Source of the DNA: Deltaproteobacteria bacterium RIFOXYD12_FULL_56_24
GTDB taxonomy: Bacteria > Desulfobacterota > Desulfobulbia > Desulfobulbales > Desulfurivibrionaceae
Reading direction: 5' to 3'
NCBI GenBank assembly: GCA_001799285.1
Contig: MGTD01000025.1
Location: forward strand, 1-50,634
DNA: 50,634 nucleotides
Part shown: positions 9,401 through 16,901 of the stretch, piece by piece
Layout of the letters: each line of letters opens with the position of its first letter
How positions within the stretch are numbered: the stretch's first letter is position 1
Translations under genes and position numbers: made by a program
Notes under the pieces: model-generated
The model's input: the letters and a program-made list of their open reading frames with translations, nothing else
Told to the model about the DNA's origin: nothing
Databases searched by the model: none

Positions 9401-9628
9401 GGTACCGTATCGCCCGCTTTCAATCAGGGCATAGGGTCGAAGAGAATCGCCGGTCACTTTTTCCAGCGAGCCGATAAGGACGAACTCCTCATCGCCGTTT
9501 GTAAAGCAGACCAGAACCCGCCGTCGGTTGGGCGGCCCATCGTATTCATCGGTGAGGGTGCCGACGCGCGAGGGACTTGCCCGTAAGCGTACCCTGTCGC
9601 CTGGCTTCATCTCTTCTCTGATTGCCAC
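6494..9628 (-). CDS. SNF2/RapA-like helicase (superfamily 2 ATPase)
   Basis: Protein of 1044 residues. A small Tudor/KOW-like beta domain (about 7-60) precedes an SNF2 ATPase: motif I ADEVGLGKT (129-137), DEAH box (251-254), motif III SATPIQ (281-286) and motif VI QRIGRIDRIGQ (about 627-640). A long helical C-terminal third ends in a Lys/Glu-rich stretch (MKLIPAEKGKLKKLNNKID) resembling RapA-type C-termini. Members translocate on dsDNA or remodel protein-DNA complexes, and several defence systems use such helicases. It is the first gene of the SNF2-Hsp70-RES run. GTG 9628 is used as the start; ATG 9610 is an alternative after AGAAGAG. Confidence 0.88.
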   Translation of the reverse strand: MAIREEMKPGDRVRLRASPSRVGTLTDEYDGPPNRRRVLVCFTNGDEEFVLIGSLEKVTGDSLRPYALIESGRYGTVNDLRGAITYYRLSGRLANLIYSLNTTNTQFFAYQFKPVLQFLDSPCRGILIADEVGLGKTIEAGLIWTELRARLDARRLLVVCPAMLREKWRDELNNRFGIKADICDAGEMLHIVQRMYRGEFEEFALITSIQGLRPPKGRQDEKTSTRSTAKLAAFLEEKAFDDPVFDMVIIDEAHYLRNPGTQTHKLGRLLRPICDNLVMLSATPIQMRSSDLFSLLNLLDEDAFPYPYSFEQTLKANRPIIQLRDSLLRGAVSREDFLEALQSALIWRIFEDSQQINHLIKYPPTNEELNSHQGRSLLAEKLDRINPLAKVITRTRKRDVQEMRVVRCPVLVRAEMTPVEADFYAAVTAGIREFCEGMDIHAGFMLTIPQTQMASCMAAACRAWGGETVHDDELEETIYEAYGGDDENAKGGNADNLGTLTRALIDITSEIGNYRELRRVDSKYNELVKSLKNYWMENPGKKVVLFSFYRGTLRYLHERLEEDGIIAIVVMGGMDKHAAINSFADPSGPNILLSSEVAAEGVDLQFSSLLINYDLPWNPMRIEQRIGRIDRIGQEAERILIWNFLYADTIDERIYNRLLVRLNIFEQALGTIEAMLGDQIRELGYYLLVHKLTAAEEAARIDQTALALETMNRTQETLEKEATQLIAHGEYIQNQVKAAQEIGRYVTGEDLSRYVRDFFVQEYEGSRFVQKEGDEEYYIAELSVEAKVRFGEFLDTHHLSGKTRILRDINPIILFENQVGIRKHRVEIISQYHPLIRFVSEKLRAKGKIGGYFPVSAIEVNRLTFSNVEAGIYVYAIARWSISGARDIERLEYSVKRMDTGDRLDNVLAERLVNTAAMKGRDWFGAQGVLEHRKIARIYDACLEDLESRFRDFEGDIQRENNDRINMMINTLERHRRSQSKKIEDRIFIHEQSGDERKMKLIPAEKGKLKKLNNKIDEKIAVLSNKQVIQSGEGNVSGGVIRVY

Positions 9629-10651
9629 GCTACAACCTCGGCATTTTATGTATTTTTTTGATTTGCAACTGACCCCCTGACCTCATGTGCTACCTCCCTC
9701 GACAAAACATATTTTAAAACAGCCTGTTTATTGCGAATGAAATAAGCACCCAATTCACCCCGCCCGCAGCCTCTGCCTGAAATCCACCCGCACCACATTC
9801 CCGCTGGACGGTATATAGCTTCCCCCATCCACCAGCGCTACTCAGCCGGGCCAGCGCCTCGATTTCTGGATAGCTCTAAGGCCTTGGGCAAGATCATTGT
9901 CATGCCCACATGGAGTTTTATACCATGCCACCTGGGTCAAATAGTGTCCTATGTCCATCTTTTTTCTGGCCACCATGTTTTTTTCCCCAATCCCCTTCTC
10001 CCCCAATTCAAGAATAATCCACAAACAAAAAGCTTAAACCGCAGGGCAAGAGGATTGCCCAGGCATTGCAGGTTATAGGCACGAGCAATGAAACCATGTA
10101 GAAGTCATGGTAAACGGAACAACCATGCCAAGATGCTAACAAAAAGCAGCTTCGCAAACAAGGGAAACATCAGAGGAACGTCAGGCGTGCGGGTGATAGG
10201 CGCTATTCCCCGACGGGGCGAAAAGTCGGACTTTTGGCCCTTGACTCAGAGAGCTACATGCGGCGGCAGGACATGGGGATGATACTTTGCAGCCATTGAG
10301 TATCTCCACCTGTAATCTCGTCGGCCTGTGGGAAAAGGCGGGGGGCGGTGGTATCTGTTTTTCTGTTGCACCTTCTGCCACCCCAACCCCGCCTGTCCAG
10401 AATGGCATTAACAGGGGGCACTTTGGAAGTCATCGTAGTCTTGAAAAATCATATTTCTGGGTTCCCCGATGCATGGTGAAATCGAGAATCCTCCCAAACT
10501 CATCAAGACGAAGCATGCAAAAGGTGTAAAAAATAACCTGCTCTTGTCAAACCATTTTATGTTAGGCCAAGTGAAAATCTTTTCTTCTGTTTCTCCCGTC
10601 GGTTTTGTTATGCTTAAAGAAAAGCACATCCTTCAACAAGGGAGCACAACC
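9629..10651. other. Long intergenic region, no convincing gene
   Basis: About 1 kb with only short, unconvincing open frames. On the minus strand a frame around 9750-9845 reads ALVDGGSYIPSSGNVVRVDF before a stop, and looks like a decayed fragment of an unidentified gene. A G/C-rich inverted repeat (GGCGGGGGGCGGTGG against CCACCCCAACCCCGCC) lies at about 10337-10397 and could form a strong hairpin. The change from island to housekeeping genes falls here, so it may be an old insertion boundary. Confidence 0.4.
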
Positions 10652-12061
10652 ATGAAACTGACCTTCCACGGCGCGGCGAAAACAGTTACCGGCTCGCAGC
10701 ATTTGCTCGAGGTGAACGGCAAGCGCATCCTTCTTGACTGCGGGCTTTTTCAGGGCAAGCGTAAGGAGGCCTTTGAGCTGAACCGCAGCGGCTTTGGCGC
10801 GGGCAAGGATATTGACTGTCTGGTCCTGTCCCATGCCCATATCGACCATTCCGGCAACATCCCCACCCTGGTCAAAAGAGGGTTCCGCGGCGATATCGTC
10901 TGCACTTCGGCCACCCGCGATCTCTGTGCGGTCATGCTCATGGATTCCGCCTTTATCCAGGAGAAGGACGTGGCGTTTGCCAACAAGCTGCGTCGGCGCA
11001 ACAAGCAGAAGGAATTTGAGCCGCTCTACACCAGGGAGGATGCGGTTGCGGCCATGGATCAGTTCGTCGGCATCAGTTACAACCGCCGGCGGGAGATCGT
11101 GCCCGGGGTACACCTCACCCTGGTGGATGCTGGCCATATGCTGGGCAGTGCCAACGTGATTCTCGACATCCATGACCAGGAGCAGGGTCGTGATATCCGT
11201 CTGGTCTTCAGTGGGGATATCGGCCGGAGCGGCATCCCCATCATCAATGATCCAACGGTGTTGAGCGAAGGGGCGGATATCCTCATCATGGAGAGTACCT
11301 ACGGCAACCGGCAGCATCCGCCTTATCCCGAGTCGGAAAAAGAACTGGAACGAATTGTCAATGACACTTATCGCCGCGGCGGGGTGCTGTTGATCCCGGC
11401 CTTTGCCGTGGGGAGGACCCAGCAGCTGGTCTATGCCCTGCACAAGCTGTTTTTGAAGCGCGACATCCCACGGCTCCCCATCTATGTGGACAGCCCGCTG
11501 GCCACCAGGGTTACGGATATCTTTCGGCTGCATCCGGAAACCTATGACAGCGAGATCCGCGAATTCTTATTGGCAGGCAATCACAGCAATGCCTTCGGCT
11601 TTGACACCCTGAGTTACACCCAGTCCGTGGAGGAGTCCAAAGAGCTTAATTTTTTGCGTGAGCCGGCCATTATCATCAGCGCCAGCGGGATGATGGAGGG
11701 CGGCCGCATTCTCCATCATCTGCGGCGGCGCATCGGCGACCAGAAAAACACCATCCTGGTCACCGGCTGGCAGGCGCCCCATACCCTGGGGCGTAAAATT
11801 GTCGAGGGGGAGAAAACGGTCAAGATCTATGGCGAGGAGTTCCCGCTGCGGGCCAAGGTGGAGACCCTGACCGGCTTCAGCGGCCATGCTGACCGGGATG
11901 AGCTGCTGGCCTGGGCCGGGGCCATGCGGAAGAAACCGGCCCGCACCTTTGTGGTGCACGGCGAGGAAGAGGCGGCCACCGCCCTGGCCGAGAGCATGCG
12001 GTTGGAGCTTAATTTCCCGAGTGTTGAGATTCCCGAGCCGCACCAGAGCTTTGAGGTGTGA
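10652..12061 (+). CDS. MBL-fold beta-CASP RNase
   Basis: Protein of 469 residues. It has a metallo-beta-lactamase fold with the metal motif HAHIDH (H61, H63, D65, H66), further metal-ligand regions GHMLGSA and FSGDIGR, and a beta-CASP insertion. Downstream motifs ESTYGNR, SASGMMEGGRI and GFSGHADRDEL match the Ysh1/CPSF-73-like bacterial RNase group. Such enzymes act on RNA in the cytoplasm as endo- and/or 5'-exonucleases. ATG 10652 is chosen because AAGGGAG lies 7 bases upstream; the open frame continues further upstream but that part shows no family similarity. It converges on the KamA-like gene. Confidence 0.9.
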   Translation: MKLTFHGAAKTVTGSQHLLEVNGKRILLDCGLFQGKRKEAFELNRSGFGAGKDIDCLVLSHAHIDHSGNIPTLVKRGFRGDIVCTSATRDLCAVMLMDSAFIQEKDVAFANKLRRRNKQKEFEPLYTREDAVAAMDQFVGISYNRRREIVPGVHLTLVDAGHMLGSANVILDIHDQEQGRDIRLVFSGDIGRSGIPIINDPTVLSEGADILIMESTYGNRQHPPYPESEKELERIVNDTYRRGGVLLIPAFAVGRTQQLVYALHKLFLKRDIPRLPIYVDSPLATRVTDIFRLHPETYDSEIREFLLAGNHSNAFGFDTLSYTQSVEESKELNFLREPAIIISASGMMEGGRILHHLRRRIGDQKNTILVTGWQAPHTLGRKIVEGEKTVKIYGEEFPLRAKVETLTGFSGHADRDELLAWAGAMRKKPARTFVVHGEEEAATALAESMRLELNFPSVEIPEPHQSFEV

Positions 12062-12138
12062 GGCCGGCCATCCATCGTTATCGCTGAAAATTTTTTCCGC
12101 AGGCACTTTCTGAAATCTCCACCGGATCTCTCCTGCGA

Positions 12139-13926
12139 TCAGAAATAATACCAGATGGTCTCGTATTCCGAGACGCTCTCCCCGTCTTTGCGCAGCCGTT
12201 CCAGGTAGTCGAGCAGGGGGACATCGGTGGTGATGAAGGTGCTTGCTTCCTGGGAAACCTTCCGCTCCCAGGAGTGGAATTCATAAAGTCTGCTGCCGTT
12301 GGGGAGAATGCTGAGCAGGTTCCGGTAGCCGCGATCCCTCAGGTAATTCTTGCCCTGGCGGGGGACGTTGAAGACCGCCTCGTCGGTGCGGGTCAGGCCC
12401 GGCATCAACCGGGATTCCTCCTGTTGCTCCTGGAGGAGCCGGGCAATGGGCACCCGGTAGGCCAGGGTCTCGTCCTTGCCCTTGGTGTTGAAGGTGTAGT
12501 AGGGATCGACCCCGATCAGCCGGAGGTGGCGGCGCAGGGCCGCGGCCTCGAAACGTTTGGAGGTGTAATAGGTGTAGACCAGCTGGTTGTAGACCGGAAT
12601 TCCGCGCAGACGGAGGCGATCGATCGCGGCGGCGGTTTCGGGGGTGATTTCGTAGGGATGCTGGATGTGGGTCATCAGGGCGATCTCCCGCCGGCCCGGT
12701 TCGCGGTATTGGGCAAGCAGCCCCACCAGCCCCTCGCTGATCCGCATGGGGATGGTGACCGGGGTCCGGCTGCCGATCCGGATCCGTTCGACGGTGGGGA
12801 TCTCCGCCACTTGAGCCAGAATCGTGGCCAGGGTTTCATTGCCCATCACCAGAGGGTCACCGCCGGTGATCAGCACCTCGTGGATCGACGGGTGTTCGTG
12901 AATCCATTGAATGGCTTCGTTTATCCGCTCCATGCCGGCAAAGGCGCCGCTGGCCATGACATCGTCGATCTCCCAGTTGCGCTGGCAGTAGACGCAGATC
13001 TGCGGACAGGTGTTGTAGGGTTTGAGAATGCAGATCGCCGGGTAGCGGCGGGTGATCAGGTCGCAGGGGGAGGTGTCCTCTTCGCCCATGAAATCGAGGC
13101 AGGAGCTGTCGTCGATCGTGGCAATCTCCCTGACATAGCTCATCGGCGGCAACACCTGAGCCCGGATCGCCGCGTCGCGCCGGCCGAGTTCGTCATCCAT
13201 CAGGGAGAGGTAATAGGGGGTGATCCCGAAAGGGAGCTTGTGCTCTTTGGCCGCCTTGATCGCGGCGCGCTGGGAGGGGCTGAGTTTGACCAGCTGCTCC
13301 AGGGTGGCCAGATCGCGGATAATGTTGCGTATCTGCCAGCGCCAGTTGTGCCAGTCATCGAGATTGCCGCCCAGCCCGGCAAGGATCTTCTCCCGCCGCC
13401 TCTTGCGGCGCTTGATCGCTTCCGCTCCGAGGCCGGTCGGGAAGGCGTTCATCCGCCGGTCCACCTCGTCCCAGAGGCTGTCGAGCTGGCGGGTCCGGAT
13501 CAAGGCCGCCTTCCTGCCGCTGGCGCTGATCGCCGCAAGATGGATTGCGTCGAGGGAGCCGCGGGGTCCCTGACCTTTGACTCCCAGCAGCAGGTGGAGC
13601 AGGTCGGCGTAAAAGGCCGGGGTAAGTTCCGGCCGCGGCAGATCGTGGCCGAGATCCCAGAGAACCTGAAGGATGCTGAAGCCGCCGGCGGCCTGCTCCG
13701 AGCCCGGTTTGAGCATCCCGCGCAGGATGATGCCGCAGTCGCGGATCCGGGCGGCGAAGCTGGCGTCTTCGTGGCTCGCTTCCTCAAGGGCTTTCTGTTC
13801 CGCCCCGAAGCTGTAGTCGATGATTCGGCCCCGGAGATCCTCGGGGTCGGCCGCCTGACTGATCAGCCTGAAAAGTCGCGGGTTGGTTTTTTTCAGATAT
13901 TGCGGGGTGAAAATGGTCGGATCCAT
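12139..13926 (-). CDS. KamA-family radical SAM protein (lysine 2,3-aminomutase-like)
   Basis: Protein of 595 residues. The 4Fe-4S motif CPQICVYC has Cys at about 306, 310 and 313, and is followed by QRNWEIDD. GGDP (ITGGDPLVMG) and RIGSRTPVTIPMRI match lysine 2,3-aminomutase-like proteins. True aminomutases are near 420 residues; this one has an extra N-terminal region of about 280 residues, mostly helical, that I do not recognise. It therefore belongs to the long KamA-like subgroup with unproven substrate. GGAGG lies 9 bases before the ATG. It stands alone, convergent with the RNase gene. Confidence 0.85.
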   Translation of the reverse strand: MDPTIFTPQYLKKTNPRLFRLISQAADPEDLRGRIIDYSFGAEQKALEEASHEDASFAARIRDCGIILRGMLKPGSEQAAGGFSILQVLWDLGHDLPRPELTPAFYADLLHLLLGVKGQGPRGSLDAIHLAAISASGRKAALIRTRQLDSLWDEVDRRMNAFPTGLGAEAIKRRKRRREKILAGLGGNLDDWHNWRWQIRNIIRDLATLEQLVKLSPSQRAAIKAAKEHKLPFGITPYYLSLMDDELGRRDAAIRAQVLPPMSYVREIATIDDSSCLDFMGEEDTSPCDLITRRYPAICILKPYNTCPQICVYCQRNWEIDDVMASGAFAGMERINEAIQWIHEHPSIHEVLITGGDPLVMGNETLATILAQVAEIPTVERIRIGSRTPVTIPMRISEGLVGLLAQYREPGRREIALMTHIQHPYEITPETAAAIDRLRLRGIPVYNQLVYTYYTSKRFEAAALRRHLRLIGVDPYYTFNTKGKDETLAYRVPIARLLQEQQEESRLMPGLTRTDEAVFNVPRQGKNYLRDRGYRNLLSILPNGSRLYEFHSWERKVSQEASTFITTDVPLLDYLERLRKDGESVSEYETIWYYF

Positions 13927-14711
13927 GGGCTGAGCCTCCGATGGGGTTGTGGGGCATGGTGCCTGGAAAGCCGGGAGTACCGTCCGGAAATGCCCTGAAC
14001 CGTGGGGGGGGGAACAGAGGGAGAAACAGCGGGGCGCGGGAAAGTGCGGAAGCGGGACGGATCCGAAAAAGGCGTCTTTCTTGGGAGACTAACCGAGATA
14101 TTCGACCAGGTCAAGGGGGCGTGCCGACCGTGATTCACCAGGAGAACACCATTTCGCTCACCGTCCGGCGAGGTTTTTTTACGAAAAATAATTATTTTTT
14201 CTCGTGTAATCACAAGGCGTTGAACGCTTCATGCTCTCCTTGTCCCGTGAAAAGATTATTTTTTCCTGTTACCCTGAAGGCTCCATGACGGAATCGCCAC
14301 TTTTCGCACGAAATTATTACCGATGAACTCGCGGCACCTCAAAAGAAGATGATATTCCGTCATTCCGGTCTCCTTGCCGGGGATAACCTCCGGCCGAAAG
14401 CCAGTGTTCTTGCGCAGTCGCAGTAAGGCCGGATCCCGGTCTTCGCCGAAGTGGTGAGCTGTTTCGGGGTAACTGATCACAGGGTAGGCGACCAAGTGCA
14501 GCACCGTATCCCAACTGTAAGCGATTGCAGGGTGCGGCAGATGCGCGACAGAGGCCTGAGAGCTATCCCAGCGAAGCTGGATAAAAGCCCCTAAGCCCGA
14601 TTCTCGGGCAGGGGCTCTAAACATATGGTATGCAAACAGGCCGATAACAAAGCAGATGCTGTGCCCTGTGATCGCTTACGTTTCGGGCGCATCACGACAT
14701 GGAGGTAACAC
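13927..14711. other. Intergenic region with hairpins and repeats
   Basis: About 785 bases without a convincing gene. Features seen: a CGTCATTCCGG...CCGG stretch near 14357-14395 of the kind found in dispersed intergenic repeats; a strong hairpin at 14586-14616; and at 14661-14680 a 20-base sequence that recurs inverted at 29962-29981. GGAGG at 14701-14705 serves the next gene. Confidence 0.45.
14586..14616 (-). terminator. Strong hairpin, terminator-like on the minus strand
   Basis: AGCCCCT-AA-GCCCGA-TTC-TCGGGC-A-GGGGCT forms a two-part stem of 12-13 bp. On the minus strand it is followed by TTTTAT, so it resembles an intrinsic terminator there, yet no minus-strand gene lies upstream of it. 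On the plus strand it sits in the leader of the sucrose operon about 100 bases before the first ATG, so an attenuator-like role is equally possible. Confidence 0.45.
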
Positions 14712-16901
14712 ATGAAATCTTCAGGATTGTATGTCCAGCTTTTCAGCATCCATGGCTTGATCAGGGGAAACTCGCCGGAGCTTGGCCGCGATGCCGACAC
14801 GGGCGGGCAGGTGAAATATGTGCTGGAGCTGGCCCGGTCCCTGGCTGCCCACCCGGAGGTTGCCCAGGTTGATCTTATAACCCGCCTGATTGTCGATAAA
14901 GCCGTTTCATCCGATTATTCCCGTCCCCTCGAGCCGCTCTCCGACAAGGCGCGGATTGTCCGGATTCAGTGCGGCGGCCGAAAATACATCCGCAAGGAGC
15001 TGCTCTGGCCCCATCTTGACGAGATGGTGGACAAGACCCTCAAATTCATCAAGGTTTCCGGCCGGATGCCAGATGTTTTTCACGGCCATTACGCCGATGC
15101 GGGCTATGTCGCCGGCGAACTGGCCCGCATCTTCGGCTCCCCCTTCATTTTCACCGGCCACTCCATGGGAGCCCACAAAAAAAAGACCCTGCTCGAAGAA
15201 GGTTTGACCAGCGAGGAGATCAACCATCGTTACCACATCGACCACCGCATTCTGGTGGAAGACCGGATCATCAAAGATGCCGAGCAGATTTTCGTCAGCA
15301 CCAACCACGAAATCGACAAGCAGTATTCCCTGTACGCCAATTTTAAGGCCGGCCGCTATCAGGTGAATCCGCCGGGGATCGACGTGGAAACCTTTTATCC
15401 CCACTATGCTCCCCAACTGGACGCGGATGCCGGTGACGAAAGCACCAGGCAGGCCAGGGTGGTGCTGCTCCGTGAGCTCCACCGCTTCTGGGTGTCGCCG
15501 AAAAAACCTTTCATCCTGGCCCTCTGCCGACCGGATCAGCGCAAGAATATTGCCGGGTTGGTCACGGCCTACGGCGAGGACAAGGAGTTGCAGGCCATCG
15601 CCAACCTGGCCATCTTTGCCGGAATCCGCAAAAACATCGCCGAGATGGAGGAAAATGAACGCAATGTGCTAACCGAGATGTTGCTTCTCATGGACCGCTA
15701 CGATCTCTACGGCAAGCTGGCCATTCCCAAAAAACACAATTTTTCCATCGAGGTTCCCGAATTGTACCGGCTCTGTGCCGACAGCTATGGGGTTTTTGTC
15801 AATTCCGCCCTGGTGGAGCCCTTCGGTCTGACCCTGATCGAGGCGGCCTCCTGCGGCCTGCCCATTGTCGCCACCCGGGACGGCGGGCCGACCGATATCA
15901 TCGCCAACTGCGACAACGGGATTCTGATCGACCCCACCAACAGCCGGGAGATTGCCGCCGCCTGCAAAAGCATCCTGGTGGATAAGGATGTCTGGCAAAG
16001 GTTTTCGCAAAACGGCATCAACCGGGTCCAGCGCCATTATTCCTGGCTCTCCCACTGTGAGCGGGCCCTGGCGGCTATTAAAAAAGTGCGTTCCGAGATG
16101 CCCGCCGTGATGCAATCCCCGACGAGCGCCGGAAAAACCGTTATCGGCAAGCGGCTCACCTCGGTAAAGCGCATGCTTATCAGCGATATCGACAATACCC
16201 TGATCGGCGATGCCGATTCGCTTAAGGAACTTTTAGCCCTGCTCAACGCCAATGCCGAGAATCTATGCTGGGGCGTGGCCACCGGTCGCTGCCTGATAAA
16301 AACCCTGCAAATTCTTGAGGAGCATGCGGTGGAACGGCCGGATATCCTTATCTGCTCGGTGGGCACGGATATCTACTATGGGGCGACCCTTTCCCCGGAT
16401 AAAGGCTGGCACCGCCATATTGCCTATCGCTGGCGGCCGGAGGAGATCAGGGAACAACTGGGGAGGCTGGATTTTCTGGAATTGCAGGAGCCGGAAAAGC
16501 AGATGCCCTTCAAGGTCAGCTATTACCTGGAGGACGATCCTGAATTGCTGGTCAGGGTACACCAGACCCTCCAGGCAAAAAAAATCCGGTACCATCTCGT
16601 TTATTCCCACGGCCAGTTTCTCGACATCCTTCCCTACCGGGCCTCCAAGGGCAAGGCGATCCGTTATCTCAGCTACAAATGGAACATCCCCCTGGCCGAT
16701 ATCATGGTCTGCGGGGATTCCGGCAATGACGCCTCCATGCTCCGGGGAGACACCAACGGCCTGGTGGTGGCTAATTACAGCAAGGAGCTGGAGGTTCTCC
16801 GGGGTCTGCGGCGGATTTTTTTCAGCAAGCGCGAGTATGCGGCCGGAATAATCAACGGGATGCAGCACTACGATTTCATAGGAGGACAGGGTGATGACTA
16901 A
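14712..16901 (+). CDS. spsA: Sucrose-phosphate synthase with fused sucrose phosphatase domain
   Basis: Protein of 729 residues with two parts. Residues 1-470 are a GT-B family 4 glycosyltransferase: DTGGQVKYVLELARSL near the N-terminus, GHYADAGYVAGELAR, and the E-x7-E motif EPFGLTLIE at about 369-377. From about 485 there is a HAD phosphatase domain starting with DIDNT (492-496) and ending with CGDSGNDASML, as in sucrose-phosphate phosphatase. It should make sucrose-6-phosphate from UDP-glucose and fructose-6-phosphate and then dephosphorylate it. GGAGG lies 6 bases before the ATG. Its stop overlaps the sucrose synthase start, so the pair is an operon. Confidence 0.92.
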   Translation: MKSSGLYVQLFSIHGLIRGNSPELGRDADTGGQVKYVLELARSLAAHPEVAQVDLITRLIVDKAVSSDYSRPLEPLSDKARIVRIQCGGRKYIRKELLWPHLDEMVDKTLKFIKVSGRMPDVFHGHYADAGYVAGELARIFGSPFIFTGHSMGAHKKKTLLEEGLTSEEINHRYHIDHRILVEDRIIKDAEQIFVSTNHEIDKQYSLYANFKAGRYQVNPPGIDVETFYPHYAPQLDADAGDESTRQARVVLLRELHRFWVSPKKPFILALCRPDQRKNIAGLVTAYGEDKELQAIANLAIFAGIRKNIAEMEENERNVLTEMLLLMDRYDLYGKLAIPKKHNFSIEVPELYRLCADSYGVFVNSALVEPFGLTLIEAASCGLPIVATRDGGPTDIIANCDNGILIDPTNSREIAAACKSILVDKDVWQRFSQNGINRVQRHYSWLSHCERALAAIKKVRSEMPAVMQSPTSAGKTVIGKRLTSVKRMLISDIDNTLIGDADSLKELLALLNANAENLCWGVATGRCLIKTLQILEEHAVERPDILICSVGTDIYYGATLSPDKGWHRHIAYRWRPEEIREQLGRLDFLELQEPEKQMPFKVSYYLEDDPELLVRVHQTLQAKKIRYHLVYSHGQFLDILPYRASKGKAIRYLSYKWNIPLADIMVCGDSGNDASMLRGDTNGLVVANYSKELEVLRGLRRIFFSKREYAAGIINGMQHYDFIGGQGDD

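Noticed and set aside
2630-9628. Assignment of the SNF2/Hsp70/RES genes to DISARM or Zorya
   Set aside because: Both can include an SNF2-like helicase, but no DISARM methylase, DrmA, DrmB or DrmC and no ZorA/ZorB motor genes are present.
9646-10024. Two 60-codon minus-strand frames upstream of the SNF2 gene
   Set aside because: They have no ribosome site, no domain and odd composition; at most a decayed remnant, noted under the intergenic region.
10469-10651. Upstream extension of the beta-CASP RNase frame
   Set aside because: The family N-terminus starts at MKLTFHGAAK, with a good ribosome site at 10638-10644; the extension has no similarity.
12274-13998. 574-codon plus-strand frame opposite the KamA-like gene
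   Set aside because: It is antisense to a clear radical SAM gene, has a low-complexity composition and no recognisable domain; G/C-rich third positions keep the frame open.
14256-14624. 122-codon minus-strand frame in the spacer before spsA
   Set aside because: It runs through hairpins and repeat-like DNA, has no ribosome site and matches no family.
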